Assembly: GCF_016653465.1 (NCBI RefSeq)
Contig: NZ_NHSQ01000070.1
Coordinates: forward strand, 1-46,444
Reading direction: 5' to 3'
Length of the DNA stretch: 46,444 nt
DNA from: Thiocystis minor
GTDB lineage: Bacteria > Pseudomonadota > Gammaproteobacteria > Chromatiales > Chromatiaceae
Positions 1-7,141 of the stretch are shown in pieces. The notes below the pieces were generated by a model. The model was not told where the DNA came from, did not search any database, and was given only the letters and a program-made list of their open reading frames with translations. Made by a program: the position numbers and the translations under genes. Within the stretch, counting starts at the first letter, position 1, and every line of letters starts with the position of its first letter.

Positions 1-93
1 GCAGTCGAAAAAAGAATCGAGCAAATGCGGGTCAGGCATGAGCAAAGACGCAAGGATATCGAACGCCATTACAAGCTGACTGCAACAGGATAG
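1..93 (+). CDS. C-terminal end of an unknown protein (partial)
   Basis: An open frame runs from the window edge for 30 codons to a TAG at 91-93. The peptide is strongly charged (EKRIEQMRVRHEQRRKDIE) and probably helical. It stops one base before the stop codon of the oppositely oriented methyltransferase fragment. That arrangement would fit the tail of a mobile-element gene that truncated the neighbour, but I do not recognise the family and the rest lies outside the window. Confidence 0.4.
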   Translation, partial: AVEKRIEQMRVRHEQRRKDIERHYKLTATG

Positions 94-477
94 TCAATAT
101 GCCTGAATGCAAAGTGACAAAGTAGAACTAATCAACCCATTATTTTGAATGAAATCGTCAATTGCCAAACAGCCGTGCAACTGGGGTTCAAAACCAATGT
201 AATGGCGTTTTTCATCAATTTCCAAAAACTTAAGAAATGTCTGCCCAACGTTGGCTCCGACATCGATGAAGGTGCCTTTTCTTAAGCGCAGGATTGTTTT
301 AATCAGCAAATTCAGCTCGGGCTCATACTGACGAGACTTGCTGACGAACTTAACAAGAGAGTTTGCGTATGCGCCCTTGACAAGGTATTGCCGATGACCT
401 ACTGGAATAGATTTTTTTTGCGACAGGAATAAAAGACGAGCGAAGTCTTTGGCGTTTCTTAATAGGCTTTTAATCAT
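94..477 (-). pseudogene. FkbM-type methyltransferase, truncated N-terminal part
   Basis: The 127-residue frame contains the SAM-binding start of FkbM-family methyltransferases. Residues about 67-76 read KGTFIDVGAN (motif I), followed by YIGFEPQ, where the acidic residue normally contacts SAM, and a C-x-x-I-x-x-FI-x-x-N-x-L pattern. Family members are about 200-280 residues and continue with the rest of the Rossmann fold. Here the frame loses resemblance shortly after the NNGL stretch and stops. The FkbM family methylates hydroxyls of glycans or polyketides. The DNA is clearly more AT-rich than the rest of the window, suggesting transferred DNA. It meets an oppositely oriented gene end at 93/94, so truncation by insertion or deletion is the simplest reading. 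Confidence 0.65.
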
Positions 478-548
478 GATTCAAGTTATTCCTTCCAGAT
501 GGTTTAGATAATATTTGGTCGTCATCAAATACGCGACAAATTTCAGGG

Positions 549-1565
549 TTAGGTGACCGAATGCGCCACGACCAGTCGATCCTGAATGTCGAGACCCACC
601 GGAATCGGGGGCAACCAACGGACATGCGCGGCGCGCTCGCCGTCACGCGATCCCGTCCAGAACGTGTGCCAGTGCGCGCGGCGCCCATGCGACCATGGCC
701 GCGCGTGTTCACCCACCGCGCCCGCTTCTCCAGGATCGCCGAGGCGGACCAGACGCATGGCCGCGCCGAGACGTTCGCCCACCACCCAATCGCGCACCTG
801 AGCGGGCGCGACCAGCACCCGCCCCTGCGTGCGGGTCTTCACGAGACGCGGGCGCGGCGGGCGCTGGTAGTCGGTCTCGTCAGCGCAGAGGTAGAGCAGG
901 AGGGCCAGGATCGGCGCCAGATCGCGGGCGACCTGCGCGGCGCCGGCGTGCTCGCAGCCGGATGCCTTGTCGGAAAAGTCCGTCACGGCCCGATTCCAGG
1001 CGACGTCATGGGTCGCGTGCGCCGAGGCCAACAAGGAACCGTGCTCCAGGCGCAACGGCACCGGGAGCAAATGCAGGTCGCGGTGTTCGCTATCGAGGAG
1101 CAGGCGCAGTTCGGCATGACCGTCCCGCAGGTCATGCTCCAGGCTGGCGTAGACGCCGATGATCGGCATCCCCGAGAAGGACAGATCCGGTGTCTCCAGA
1201 TAGACACCCCAGGACGGGAGGCGAAACAGCAGGGCATCCGCCAGATCGCCCGCCAGCGGGGTCGCGATCAGCGCGGCGTAGAGGTCGGGATCGAAGCGGT
1301 ACACTCCCTGCGTCGTGCGCCAAGCGCCCAGCGTCGCGAGACGGGCGAGATCGACCACCCGCTCAAGGGTCGGCGTCGGTTCATCCCAGCGCTGGCGGGC
1401 AATGATCCACCAGCGCGCGAGCGGCAGATAACACCAGTCGGGCCAGACTCCCCGGTTGCGATCGGCGCGAATCCGGTCAGCCTGAATCCAGGCTTCGGGA
1501 TAGCGTTTTGAAATCCAGTTGACGTGCTTGCGTTGTCGAATGCCGTGGGCTTTGTTGCGTCCCAT
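549..1565 (-). CDS. AcrVA2-family anti-CRISPR-like protein
   Basis: This 338-residue protein matches, block by block and in the same order, my memory of Moraxella bovoculi AcrVA2 (about 320 residues). The blocks are GAWRTTQGVYRFD (80-92; AcrVA2 has GAWRNTLGIY), LPSWGVYLET (116-125; LPDWCVYVDI), a hydrophobic ALLLYLCADE block (221-230), VGERLGAAMR (262-271; IGERLGSEVR), RPWSHGRRAHWHTFWTG (289-305; RPHIRRGHWHGYWQG) and VRWLPPIPVG (315-324; VRWQPAVFV). AcrVA2 lowers Cas12a levels by acting on the nascent Cas12a N-terminus and its mRNA. Whether this homologue does so is unknown; homologues occur in many bacteria that lack Cas12a. No cas gene or CRISPR array is in the window. It is the second gene of a minus-strand pair, 65 bases after a 67-residue protein. 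The start ATG has only a weak ribosome site. Confidence 0.85.
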   Translation of the reverse strand: MGRNKAHGIRQRKHVNWISKRYPEAWIQADRIRADRNRGVWPDWCYLPLARWWIIARQRWDEPTPTLERVVDLARLATLGAWRTTQGVYRFDPDLYAALIATPLAGDLADALLFRLPSWGVYLETPDLSFSGMPIIGVYASLEHDLRDGHAELRLLLDSEHRDLHLLPVPLRLEHGSLLASAHATHDVAWNRAVTDFSDKASGCEHAGAAQVARDLAPILALLLYLCADETDYQRPPRPRLVKTRTQGRVLVAPAQVRDWVVGERLGAAMRLVRLGDPGEAGAVGEHARPWSHGRRAHWHTFWTGSRDGERAAHVRWLPPIPVGLDIQDRLVVAHSVT

Positions 1566-1630
1566 GGTGGGGCGCCTAATGCGATAACCAGGGTTCGAGA
1601 CAGGGGATCGCGGGTACCACGAGATGCGGA

Positions 1631-1834
1631 TCAGATCGTCTCGACTCGCGCGTCTTTCAGTTCGCGGTTTTGTTGCAGCAAATCCCTTGCCGCGAGGTCG
1701 GCCGCTTTAAAGCCACATATTTTTTCGATGGCGACGAAACGCTGATAGTTGGCGTCATAGCCAACGACACAGAACAGACCAAGAGTCATATCGGCGCGAT
1801 AGGTTCGGGAAAAACGGCCAGGTAGATTAGTCAT
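1631..1834 (-). CDS. Small protein of unknown function upstream of the AcrVA2 homologue
   Basis: This is a 67-residue protein beginning MTNLPGRFSRTYR. I prefer this start over one seven codons upstream because a good ribosome site, CCAGGAGC, lies eight bases before this ATG. It has no membrane segment or helix-turn-helix that I can see. The middle (LGLFCVVGYDANYQRFVAIE) looks like short beta strands, and the C-terminal half (KAADLAARDLLQQNRELKDAR) looks like one amphipathic helix. It sits immediately upstream of, and is probably co-transcribed with, the AcrVA2-like gene. Known anti-CRISPR operons often pair the inhibitor with a small Aca repressor, but this protein lacks a recognisable DNA-binding motif, so I do not call it Aca. 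Confidence 0.55.
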   Translation of the reverse strand: MTNLPGRFSRTYRADMTLGLFCVVGYDANYQRFVAIEKICGFKAADLAARDLLQQNRELKDARVETI

Positions 1835-2285
1835 GGCGGATGCTCCTGGAGCCATACCCCGTGACCGACGGGGCGACGGTATGGGCTAAAACTCAAGATC
1901 GCAATAAATTCTAATTAATCATGGGTAGGATTTTTATCCGTGGAACTACTCATATCGGATCATCGAGTAACACACATCGTCACTTCCCGATAAGTCATGG
2001 CAGCCTTGGCTGAAGATATCCGTTAGAGTGCCCCATCGCTTCTTCCCCAATCGCTTCCCGCGACTTGTCCTACGGCATGCCCACCCCGATTCAACTCCCT
2101 GGCATACTGGGCGCCGACCGCATCCGCCGGTGAAACAGTCGGTGGAGCCGATCGAAACGCTGGTTGAGAGAAGCCAACGCCAAACAGCTACGTCACGCCG
2201 ATCGGCAACAACGGTTTCGCCTGACTCTCCAGCACTACGTCCCAATGCCTGAGCTTCCGTCGCCAGCCACAGGCGTCACATGGAC
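1835..2285. other. 451-base stretch without a convincing gene
   Basis: The part next to the small gene (about 1885-1945) is AT-rich and should hold the minus-strand promoter of the acrVA2-like pair, but no clear -35/-10 pair could be chosen. The remaining 300 bases have short open frames on both strands without ribosome sites or recognisable domains. They may be decayed coding DNA. I see no RNA gene here. Confidence 0.4.
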
Positions 2286-2744
2286 TCATCCAGTCGGACC
2301 GATCACTCGCAGCTTGGCGGCGATGAAGGCGCCATGCGGCACATGAAGCAGGTTCGCGACCTTGCGCACCAGATACTCCTCGTACTTGCAGAGTTCCTCG
2401 TTGGCGTAAGCCACGCGCCAGAGTCGTTCGATCAGGATCGTTTTCTGTTCCGGACTGAAATGGGCGTTGATGAGCGAGGTGAACTGATGGTAATCGGTCG
2501 CCTGTTCGCGCTCTTCATCGGCGCACTCGATCAACTCCCTGGCCTGTTCCGGCGTCAGTCCGAAATGCTCCCGAACCGCCGTCAGGATCGCCGCCTGCTG
2601 CGACTCCGTCACTTGGTCGTCCATGTGCGCCATTTCCAGCAGCAGGGCCGCTGCGGCGCATCGGGCCGACTGGTCCGGATCCGGAGCGGACGGCGCGTCC
2701 GCCGACAGATAGGTATCGAAAAACGTGCGAATCTGGCTCAGCAT
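2286..2744 (-). CDS. TerB-like protein (tellurite-resistance/DjlA N-domain family)
   Basis: This is a 152-residue, all-helical, acidic protein. The TerB fold is indicated by the first helix pair with MDDQVTESQQAAIL (41-54), the central EQARELIECADEE (66-78) and the ANEELCKYEEYLVRKVANLL stretch (114-133); together these match the family's acidic metal-binding pattern. Length is typical of stand-alone TerB proteins (about 150). A ribosome site, GGAGAAG, precedes the ATG. No other ter genes (terA, C, D, E, Z) are nearby, so a role in tellurite resistance should not be assumed. Such solitary TerB proteins are common in proteobacteria and their role is uncertain. Confidence 0.8.
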   Translation of the reverse strand: MLSQIRTFFDTYLSADAPSAPDPDQSARCAAAALLLEMAHMDDQVTESQQAAILTAVREHFGLTPEQARELIECADEEREQATDYHQFTSLINAHFSPEQKTILIERLWRVAYANEELCKYEEYLVRKVANLLHVPHGAFIAAKLRVIGPTG

Positions 2745-2820
2745 GGCTTCTCCGATTGGTGTTTCATGGTGAAGGCGATAGTCGCCAAGAATATAGACCA
2801 GTCGGCGCTCCCAGGGAGTA

Positions 2821-4053
2821 TCAGAACGTGCGGAGAAAGAACGGAATCACCATCGCGTTCACCAGGTCGATGAAGAAGGCGGAGACCAGCGGAACGATGA
2901 TGAAGGCGCGGTGCGAGGGGCCGAAGCGCTGGGTGACGGCGGCCATGTTGGCCATGGCCGTGGGGGTCGAGCCGAGCGAGACCCCACCGAAGCCGGCCGC
3001 GACCACGGCGGCGTCATAGTTGCGGCCCATCAGGGGGAAGAGGATGAAGACGGTCACGCTCACGGCGAGGACGAACTGCCCCGCCAGGATGGCGAAGATG
3101 GGGCCGGCGAGATCGACCAGGGTCCAGAGCTGCATGCTCATCAGCGACATCGCCAGGAAGGCGCCGAGCGACACGTCGGCGATCAGGGCGATCGCCGGGG
3201 TGCGGGTGGGCCAGGACATCCCGGTCAGGACCATGAGACGCCGGGGCATCAGGTTGGTGATGAGGATCCCGGCGAACAGACAGGTGACGAAGAGCGGCAG
3301 CATCAGCCCGAGATCGGCGATGACTTCATTGAGCAGGAAGCCGACGATGATACAGATGTGGATGGCCAGGATGGCACTCAGAAAATCGAGATGATCGATA
3401 CCGGATTTTTTCTGCTTCTCCGACAGACCGATGTCCTGAACCTCCTCGACCGCCTGCGGGGCAGGCGTGAGCCGGTGGCGCGTGATCAGGAACTTGGCGA
3501 TCGGACCGCCCATGATGCTGGCCAGAATCAGGCCGAACGTGGCGCTGGCGATGCCGATCTCCATGGCGTTGGCGATGCCGAAATCCGCGGCGATGGACGG
3601 CGCCCAGGCGATGGTGGTGCCGTGTCCGCCGATCAGCGAGACGGTACCACCCGTGATCCCGACCGCCGCGGACAGGTCGAAGAGCGAGGCGATACCGATA
3701 CCGGTGAGGTTCTGCGCCAGCATGAAGACGATGGTGATGGTCAGCAGAATGAGGAGCGGCCGCCCGCCCGCGAGCAGGTCGCGAGCACTGGCATTGATGC
3801 CGATGGTGGTGAAGAAATAGACGAGCAGAATGTCGCGCGCCCGCAATTCGAACTCGACTGCGAAACCGGAGACCACATACAGTAGCGCGAAGAGGAGCGA
3901 AAACAGCAGACCGCCGGTCACTGGCTCCGGGATGCTGAACTCGCGCAGGAAGCCGACCCTTTCGTTCAGCCGCTTGCCAATGAACAGCACGATGATGCCG
4001 ATGGTCACGGCGAGAAAGGATTCGATGCGTAGAATGCCGTCTAGCAACTCCAT
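2821..4053 (-). CDS. gltS: Sodium/glutamate symporter GltS
   Basis: This 410-residue inner-membrane protein has about ten hydrophobic segments in two inverted halves, as in GltS (E. coli about 401). The first half carries the conserved glycine-rich re-entrant loop SLIGGHGTTIAW (139-150) and the second half its counterpart GFGGVSLGSTPTAM. The N-terminal region has the family block FSIPEPVTGGLLF (39-51). GltS imports L-glutamate with sodium ions. The start is supported by an AAGGAG ribosome site seven to eight bases upstream. It is transcribed away from the Anbu gene. A glutaminase lies 1.1 kb away, so the area has a glutamate/glutamine flavour, although the genes are not one operon. Confidence 0.93.
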   Translation of the reverse strand: MELLDGILRIESFLAVTIGIIVLFIGKRLNERVGFLREFSIPEPVTGGLLFSLLFALLYVVSGFAVEFELRARDILLVYFFTTIGINASARDLLAGGRPLLILLTITIVFMLAQNLTGIGIASLFDLSAAVGITGGTVSLIGGHGTTIAWAPSIAADFGIANAMEIGIASATFGLILASIMGGPIAKFLITRHRLTPAPQAVEEVQDIGLSEKQKKSGIDHLDFLSAILAIHICIIVGFLLNEVIADLGLMLPLFVTCLFAGILITNLMPRRLMVLTGMSWPTRTPAIALIADVSLGAFLAMSLMSMQLWTLVDLAGPIFAILAGQFVLAVSVTVFILFPLMGRNYDAAVVAAGFGGVSLGSTPTAMANMAAVTQRFGPSHRAFIIVPLVSAFFIDLVNAMVIPFFLRTF

Positions 4054-4246
4054 AGTGACTCCTTGCTGAAGACGTTACCCTGACGCGCGGGCGCCGCCGA
4101 GCGTCTATGATGAAGACCCGAAGCCTATCCTGTTTTCATGAAGGCTGGGAGTGGTTCGCGAGAACCCCCATCGATCGCTTGACCGATCCGTCGGCCCGAA
4201 ATGACGCCGGCGGACCCATTTCACTCCACGACAGGGGCATGAAGAG

Positions 4247-5038
4247 ATGACATATTGCGTGGGACTCCTGCTCGATCAGGGCCTGGTCATGGCCTCCGAC
4301 TCGCGTACTAACGCGGGTGTCGATTACATCTCCTCGTACAGCAAGCTGCATGTGTTCCAGCCGGCGCCGGACCGGCTCTTCGTCCTCATGGCCGCCGGCA
4401 GTCTGGCGACCACGCGGGAGGTTCTGGACCGGATCCACCGCGATCTGGATCAGGCAGTCCATCCCAAGCCCAGCGCCTATCAACAGGCCCCCGGCGTCAC
4501 CTTGCTGAATATCAACTATCTGTTCGAGGCGGCGACCTATATCGGACAGGTGAGTCTGGCGGTACAGAACGAACATGGTCCGGCGTTGCGTCAGGCTGGC
4601 GTCAGTGGAGAGGCGACGTTCATTCTGGGCGGGCAGATCGCCGGTCAGCCGCAGGGTCTGTTTCTGATCTATCCCCAGGGCAATGCGATCGCGGCCACCC
4701 CGGAGACGCCCTATCTGCAGATCGGGGAAAGCAAATACGGCAAGCCGGCACTGGACCACATTGCCAAGACCGGCCTGACGCTCGACGACGGCGCGCGGCT
4801 CTGCCTGGTGTCGCTGATCGGGACCACGCGCTCCAACCTGAGCGTGGGGCCGCCGTTCGAGGTGGCGGTCTGCGCCAAGGATCTGTTCGCACCCTCCTAC
4901 CGGCTGAAGCTAGACGCGGATTCGCCCGAACTGGAGACGCTCACCCAACAGTGGGGCGAGAACTTCCGCCAGGCATTCCGCGCGCTGCCGCGCTTCGGTT
5001 GGGAGATTGGAGAGACTCAGGCCGCGCCTCCGCTCTAA
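4247..5038 (+). CDS. Anbu-type proteasome-like peptidase
   Basis: This is a 263-residue Ntn-hydrolase of the Anbu (ancestral beta-subunit) group. The N-terminus MTYCVG is the family signature. Removal of Met would expose Thr as the nucleophile, with Asp18 (ASDSRTNAGVD) and Lys33 (SYSKLHVF) in the positions of the proteasome catalytic Asp17 and Lys33. ILGGQIAG and the family's length of about 240-260 also fit. In many genomes Anbu lies with an alpha-E protein, a transglutaminase-like protease and an ATP-grasp-type protein. None of those is adjacent here. Its TAA stop is supplied by the left arm of a palindromic repeat. Substrates of Anbu remain unclear. Confidence 0.9.
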   Translation: MTYCVGLLLDQGLVMASDSRTNAGVDYISSYSKLHVFQPAPDRLFVLMAAGSLATTREVLDRIHRDLDQAVHPKPSAYQQAPGVTLLNINYLFEAATYIGQVSLAVQNEHGPALRQAGVSGEATFILGGQIAGQPQGLFLIYPQGNAIAATPETPYLQIGESKYGKPALDHIAKTGLTLDDGARLCLVSLIGTTRSNLSVGPPFEVAVCAKDLFAPSYRLKLDADSPELETLTQQWGENFRQAFRALPRFGWEIGETQAAPPL

Positions 5039-5120
5039 ACCGCGCCCGGCTTGACGCGCGGCGTTTATGCAGTGGTCAGGTCTCCCCAGCCACTGTAAGC
5101 GCTGGCGCTGGCGCGGTTTA
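5036..5120. repeat. Stop-codon-associated palindromic element, copy A
   Basis: The two ends are perfect 11-base inverted repeats, TAAACCGCGCC (5036-5046) and GGCGCGGTTTA (5110-5120), about 85 bases in all. The interior also has an inverted pair, AGTGG/CCACT (from AGTGGTCAGG and CCAGCCACT). The first three bases of the left arm are the stop codon of the Anbu gene. Right-hand flank: AGTGATT. Copies B (35279-35365) and C (24180-24264) share the arms and sit at other gene ends. The RNA would fold into a long hairpin, so a terminator role is plausible. Confidence 0.8.
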
Positions 5121-5169
5121 AGTGATTGATTGCGGAAATAATCAGCTACGGACATCGGTCACAACCACC

Positions 5170-6165
5170 ATGCCAATCTCCCCCGACTGCATCTCCACCG
5201 GCCATCTGCCCGACCCGGATCAGGTGCGTGCGCTGGTCGATGAAGCCCATACCCGCTTCGGGCCGTGCGCCGAGGGACGGAATGCGGACTATATCCCGGC
5301 GCTCGCGTCGGTTCCGAGCCATCTGTTCGGTATCTGTCTCGCCGGCACTTCCGGTCAAGTGTACGAGGTGGGCGATACCGGCCATGCCTTTACCATTCAG
5401 AGCATCTCCAAGCCCTTCGTCTTCGCCCTGATTTGTCAGTCCATCGGCGAGGACGCGGCGCGGCGTAAGCTCGGCGTCAACAGCACAGGCCTGCCCTTCA
5501 ACTCGGTGATCGCCGTCGAGCGCTCGGCCGGCGGACTCACCAACCCGATGGTGAACGCGGGCGCCATCGCGACCTCCAGTCTGGCGCCCGGCGCGGGCGC
5601 CGAGGACAAATGGCGGTTCATTCGGGACGGACTCTCGCGGTTCGCCGGACGCGCGCTGGAGATCGACGCGGCGGTGTATGCATCGGAAACGGCGGCCAAT
5701 CAGCGCAACGCTGGCATCGCCAAGCTCCTGAGCGCCTACGATTCCATCTACTTCGACCCGCTGGAGGCCACCGACATCTATACCCGGCAGTGCTCGCTAC
5801 GTGTAACCGCGCGGGATCTGGCCGTCATGGCGGCGACCCTGGCCAATGGCGGAGTCAACCCGCTGACCCGGGAATCCGTCATCGATCCCATCCACTGTCA
5901 GCATGTTCTGGCGGTGATGGTGACCGCCGGTCTTTACGAGAATTCGGGCGACTGGCTGTATGACACCGGGTTGCCCGGCAAAAGCGGAGTGAGCGGCGGC
6001 ATGATCGTGGTCGCGCCCGGCAAGGGCGGTCTGGCGACCTTCGCCCCGCCGCTGGATGGGGCCGGAAACAGCGTCAAGGGGCAACTGACGGCACGATTTC
6101 TCTCCGAGCGTTTGGGCTTGAACCTCTTTGCCTCAAAGCCGTCTCCTCCTGAAAGACCTCGATGA
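5170..6165 (+). CDS. glsA: Glutaminase (GlsA family)
   Basis: This 331-residue serine-dependent glutaminase hydrolyses glutamine to glutamate and ammonia in the cytoplasm. The catalytic S-x-x-K is SISK (78-81, as in QSISKPF). Other family blocks are DYIPALA (40-46), LPFNS, TNPMVNAGAI (124-133), the late YENSGDWLY and the GLPGKSGVSGG loop near the C-terminus. I chose the ATG at 5170. An in-frame GTG at 5122 would start inside the repeat flank and add 16 residues not typical of the family; neither start has a strong ribosome site. The last 92 bases overlap the 3' end of the convergent cysB, which adds an atypical tail after FLSERLGLNLF. Confidence 0.92.
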   Translation: MPISPDCISTGHLPDPDQVRALVDEAHTRFGPCAEGRNADYIPALASVPSHLFGICLAGTSGQVYEVGDTGHAFTIQSISKPFVFALICQSIGEDAARRKLGVNSTGLPFNSVIAVERSAGGLTNPMVNAGAIATSSLAPGAGAEDKWRFIRDGLSRFAGRALEIDAAVYASETAANQRNAGIAKLLSAYDSIYFDPLEATDIYTRQCSLRVTARDLAVMAATLANGGVNPLTRESVIDPIHCQHVLAVMVTAGLYENSGDWLYDTGLPGKSGVSGGMIVVAPGKGGLATFAPPLDGAGNSVKGQLTARFLSERLGLNLFASKPSPPERPR

Positions 6166-7024
6166 ACCGCCGCTGGAAGCCACGCAGATAGCGGTCTTTC
6201 AGGTGGGCGATGCGCGTGATCTCCCAAGGGAACAGATGGCTCAGATCGCGCCGTTCCAGGTCCGCGTCGGCGTCTGGCTGATAGGCCATGTCCGCGATGA
6301 TGCCGATACCCAGCCCTTCGCGGACGTAGACCTTGATGACGTCCGTATCCGCCGCGCTCAGGACGACGCGCGGCTCAAGCCCGTGCCGCGCGAAGGTTCC
6401 GCTCAGATTTCCGCGCCCGGTGAAGCCGAAGACGTAGGTGATGATGGGGTGTTCGCACAGCCGCTCCAGCGTTAAGGGGCGTTGGGCGAGGATCGCATGT
6501 CCGGCCGGCGCGATGAGGCAGCGGTTCCAGCGATAGCAGGGCAAGGAGGTCAGATCCTGCTGTTGACCGAGACTCTCGGTGCAGACCGCGAGGTCGACGG
6601 CATCCCCCTGCAGCAGTTCGATCAACCGCCCCGGCGTCCCCTGATGGATTTCCAGCGCGACCTCCGGGTATTCCCGCACGAAGCGACGGATCACCGGCGG
6701 CAGCACGTAGCGCGCCTGGGTGTGGGTCGCCGCGATCCGCAGCACGCCATGACGCTCTTCGGTGTGATCTTTGCCGACCGCCTGAATGTTTCCCGCCGCG
6801 GTCAGCGCCTCACGCGCATGTTGGAAGACCTGCTCTCCGGCCGCTGTCAGGCCCACGAGCCGTTTGCCGTGTCGGCGCAGCAGGCGCACGCCGAGTTCGC
6901 CTTCGAGCTGCTTCAGGTGCTGGGAGACCGCGGGCTGAACAAGGTGCAGGCGCTCGGCCGCCTGGCTGACGCTGAAGCCGGTGTCGATCAGGGTGACGAG
7001 CGAGCGAAGTTGGCGCAGTTCCAT
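6074..7024 (-). CDS. cysB: CysB-type LysR-family regulator
   Basis: This 316-residue LysR-type regulator has a winged helix-turn-helix at about residues 3-60 (SVSQAAERLHLVQPAVSQHL) and a CysB-type effector domain. Matches to E. coli CysB include THTQARYVLPPVI, the CYRWNR block, ITYVFGFTGR and TDVIKVYVREGLGIGIIADMA. CysB senses N-acetylserine or sulfate/thiosulfate status and activates sulfur assimilation genes. It is divergent from cysJIH and shares with them an AT-rich spacer containing an inverted repeat, the usual arrangement for control of the neighbour and of itself. I start at the ATG at 7024 (MELRQL); seven extra codons upstream are open but lack a ribosome site. Its 3' end overlaps the convergent glutaminase by 92 bases. 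Confidence 0.9.
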   Translation of the reverse strand: MELRQLRSLVTLIDTGFSVSQAAERLHLVQPAVSQHLKQLEGELGVRLLRRHGKRLVGLTAAGEQVFQHAREALTAAGNIQAVGKDHTEERHGVLRIAATHTQARYVLPPVIRRFVREYPEVALEIHQGTPGRLIELLQGDAVDLAVCTESLGQQQDLTSLPCYRWNRCLIAPAGHAILAQRPLTLERLCEHPIITYVFGFTGRGNLSGTFARHGLEPRVVLSAADTDVIKVYVREGLGIGIIADMAYQPDADADLERRDLSHLFPWEITRIAHLKDRYLRGFQRRFIEVFQEETALRQRGSSPNARREIVPSVAP

Positions 7025-7051
7025 ATCATGAAAAATGATGAACATAAAAAT

Positions 7052-7072
7052 TAAATCATTTTACGTGATTTA
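7052..7072. promoter_or_regulatory. Inverted repeat in the cysB-cysJ spacer, probable CysB operator
   Basis: TAAATCA (7052-7058) and TGATTTA (7066-7072) form a perfect 7-base inverted repeat with a 7-base gap. It lies in the only AT-rich part of the 117-base divergent spacer. Position and symmetry fit a LysR-type binding site; CysB as the ligand is inference from the adjacent gene. Confidence 0.5.
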
Positions 7073-7141
7073 TAGGCCCGCCCATACTCGCTTGCAAGCT
7101 CAATCGACAGACGACCGCCAGACGCGGCGCCGGAGACGCCA

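Noticed and set aside
561-1511. A plus-strand frame of 316 codons opposite the AcrVA2 homologue
   Set aside because: The minus-strand product matches AcrVA2 in ordered blocks; the plus-strand product matches nothing and has low-complexity composition.
1946-2252. Short overlapping frames on both strands
   Set aside because: No ribosome site, no family and unlikely composition; left as unexplained intergenic DNA.
2286-2744. Tellurite resistance operon
   Set aside because: Only one TerB-like gene is present, without terA, terC, terD, terE or terZ.
5036-5120. The hairpin before glsA as a glutamine riboswitch
   Set aside because: The same arms occur after tssG and vgrG, unrelated to glutamine, so it is a dispersed element.
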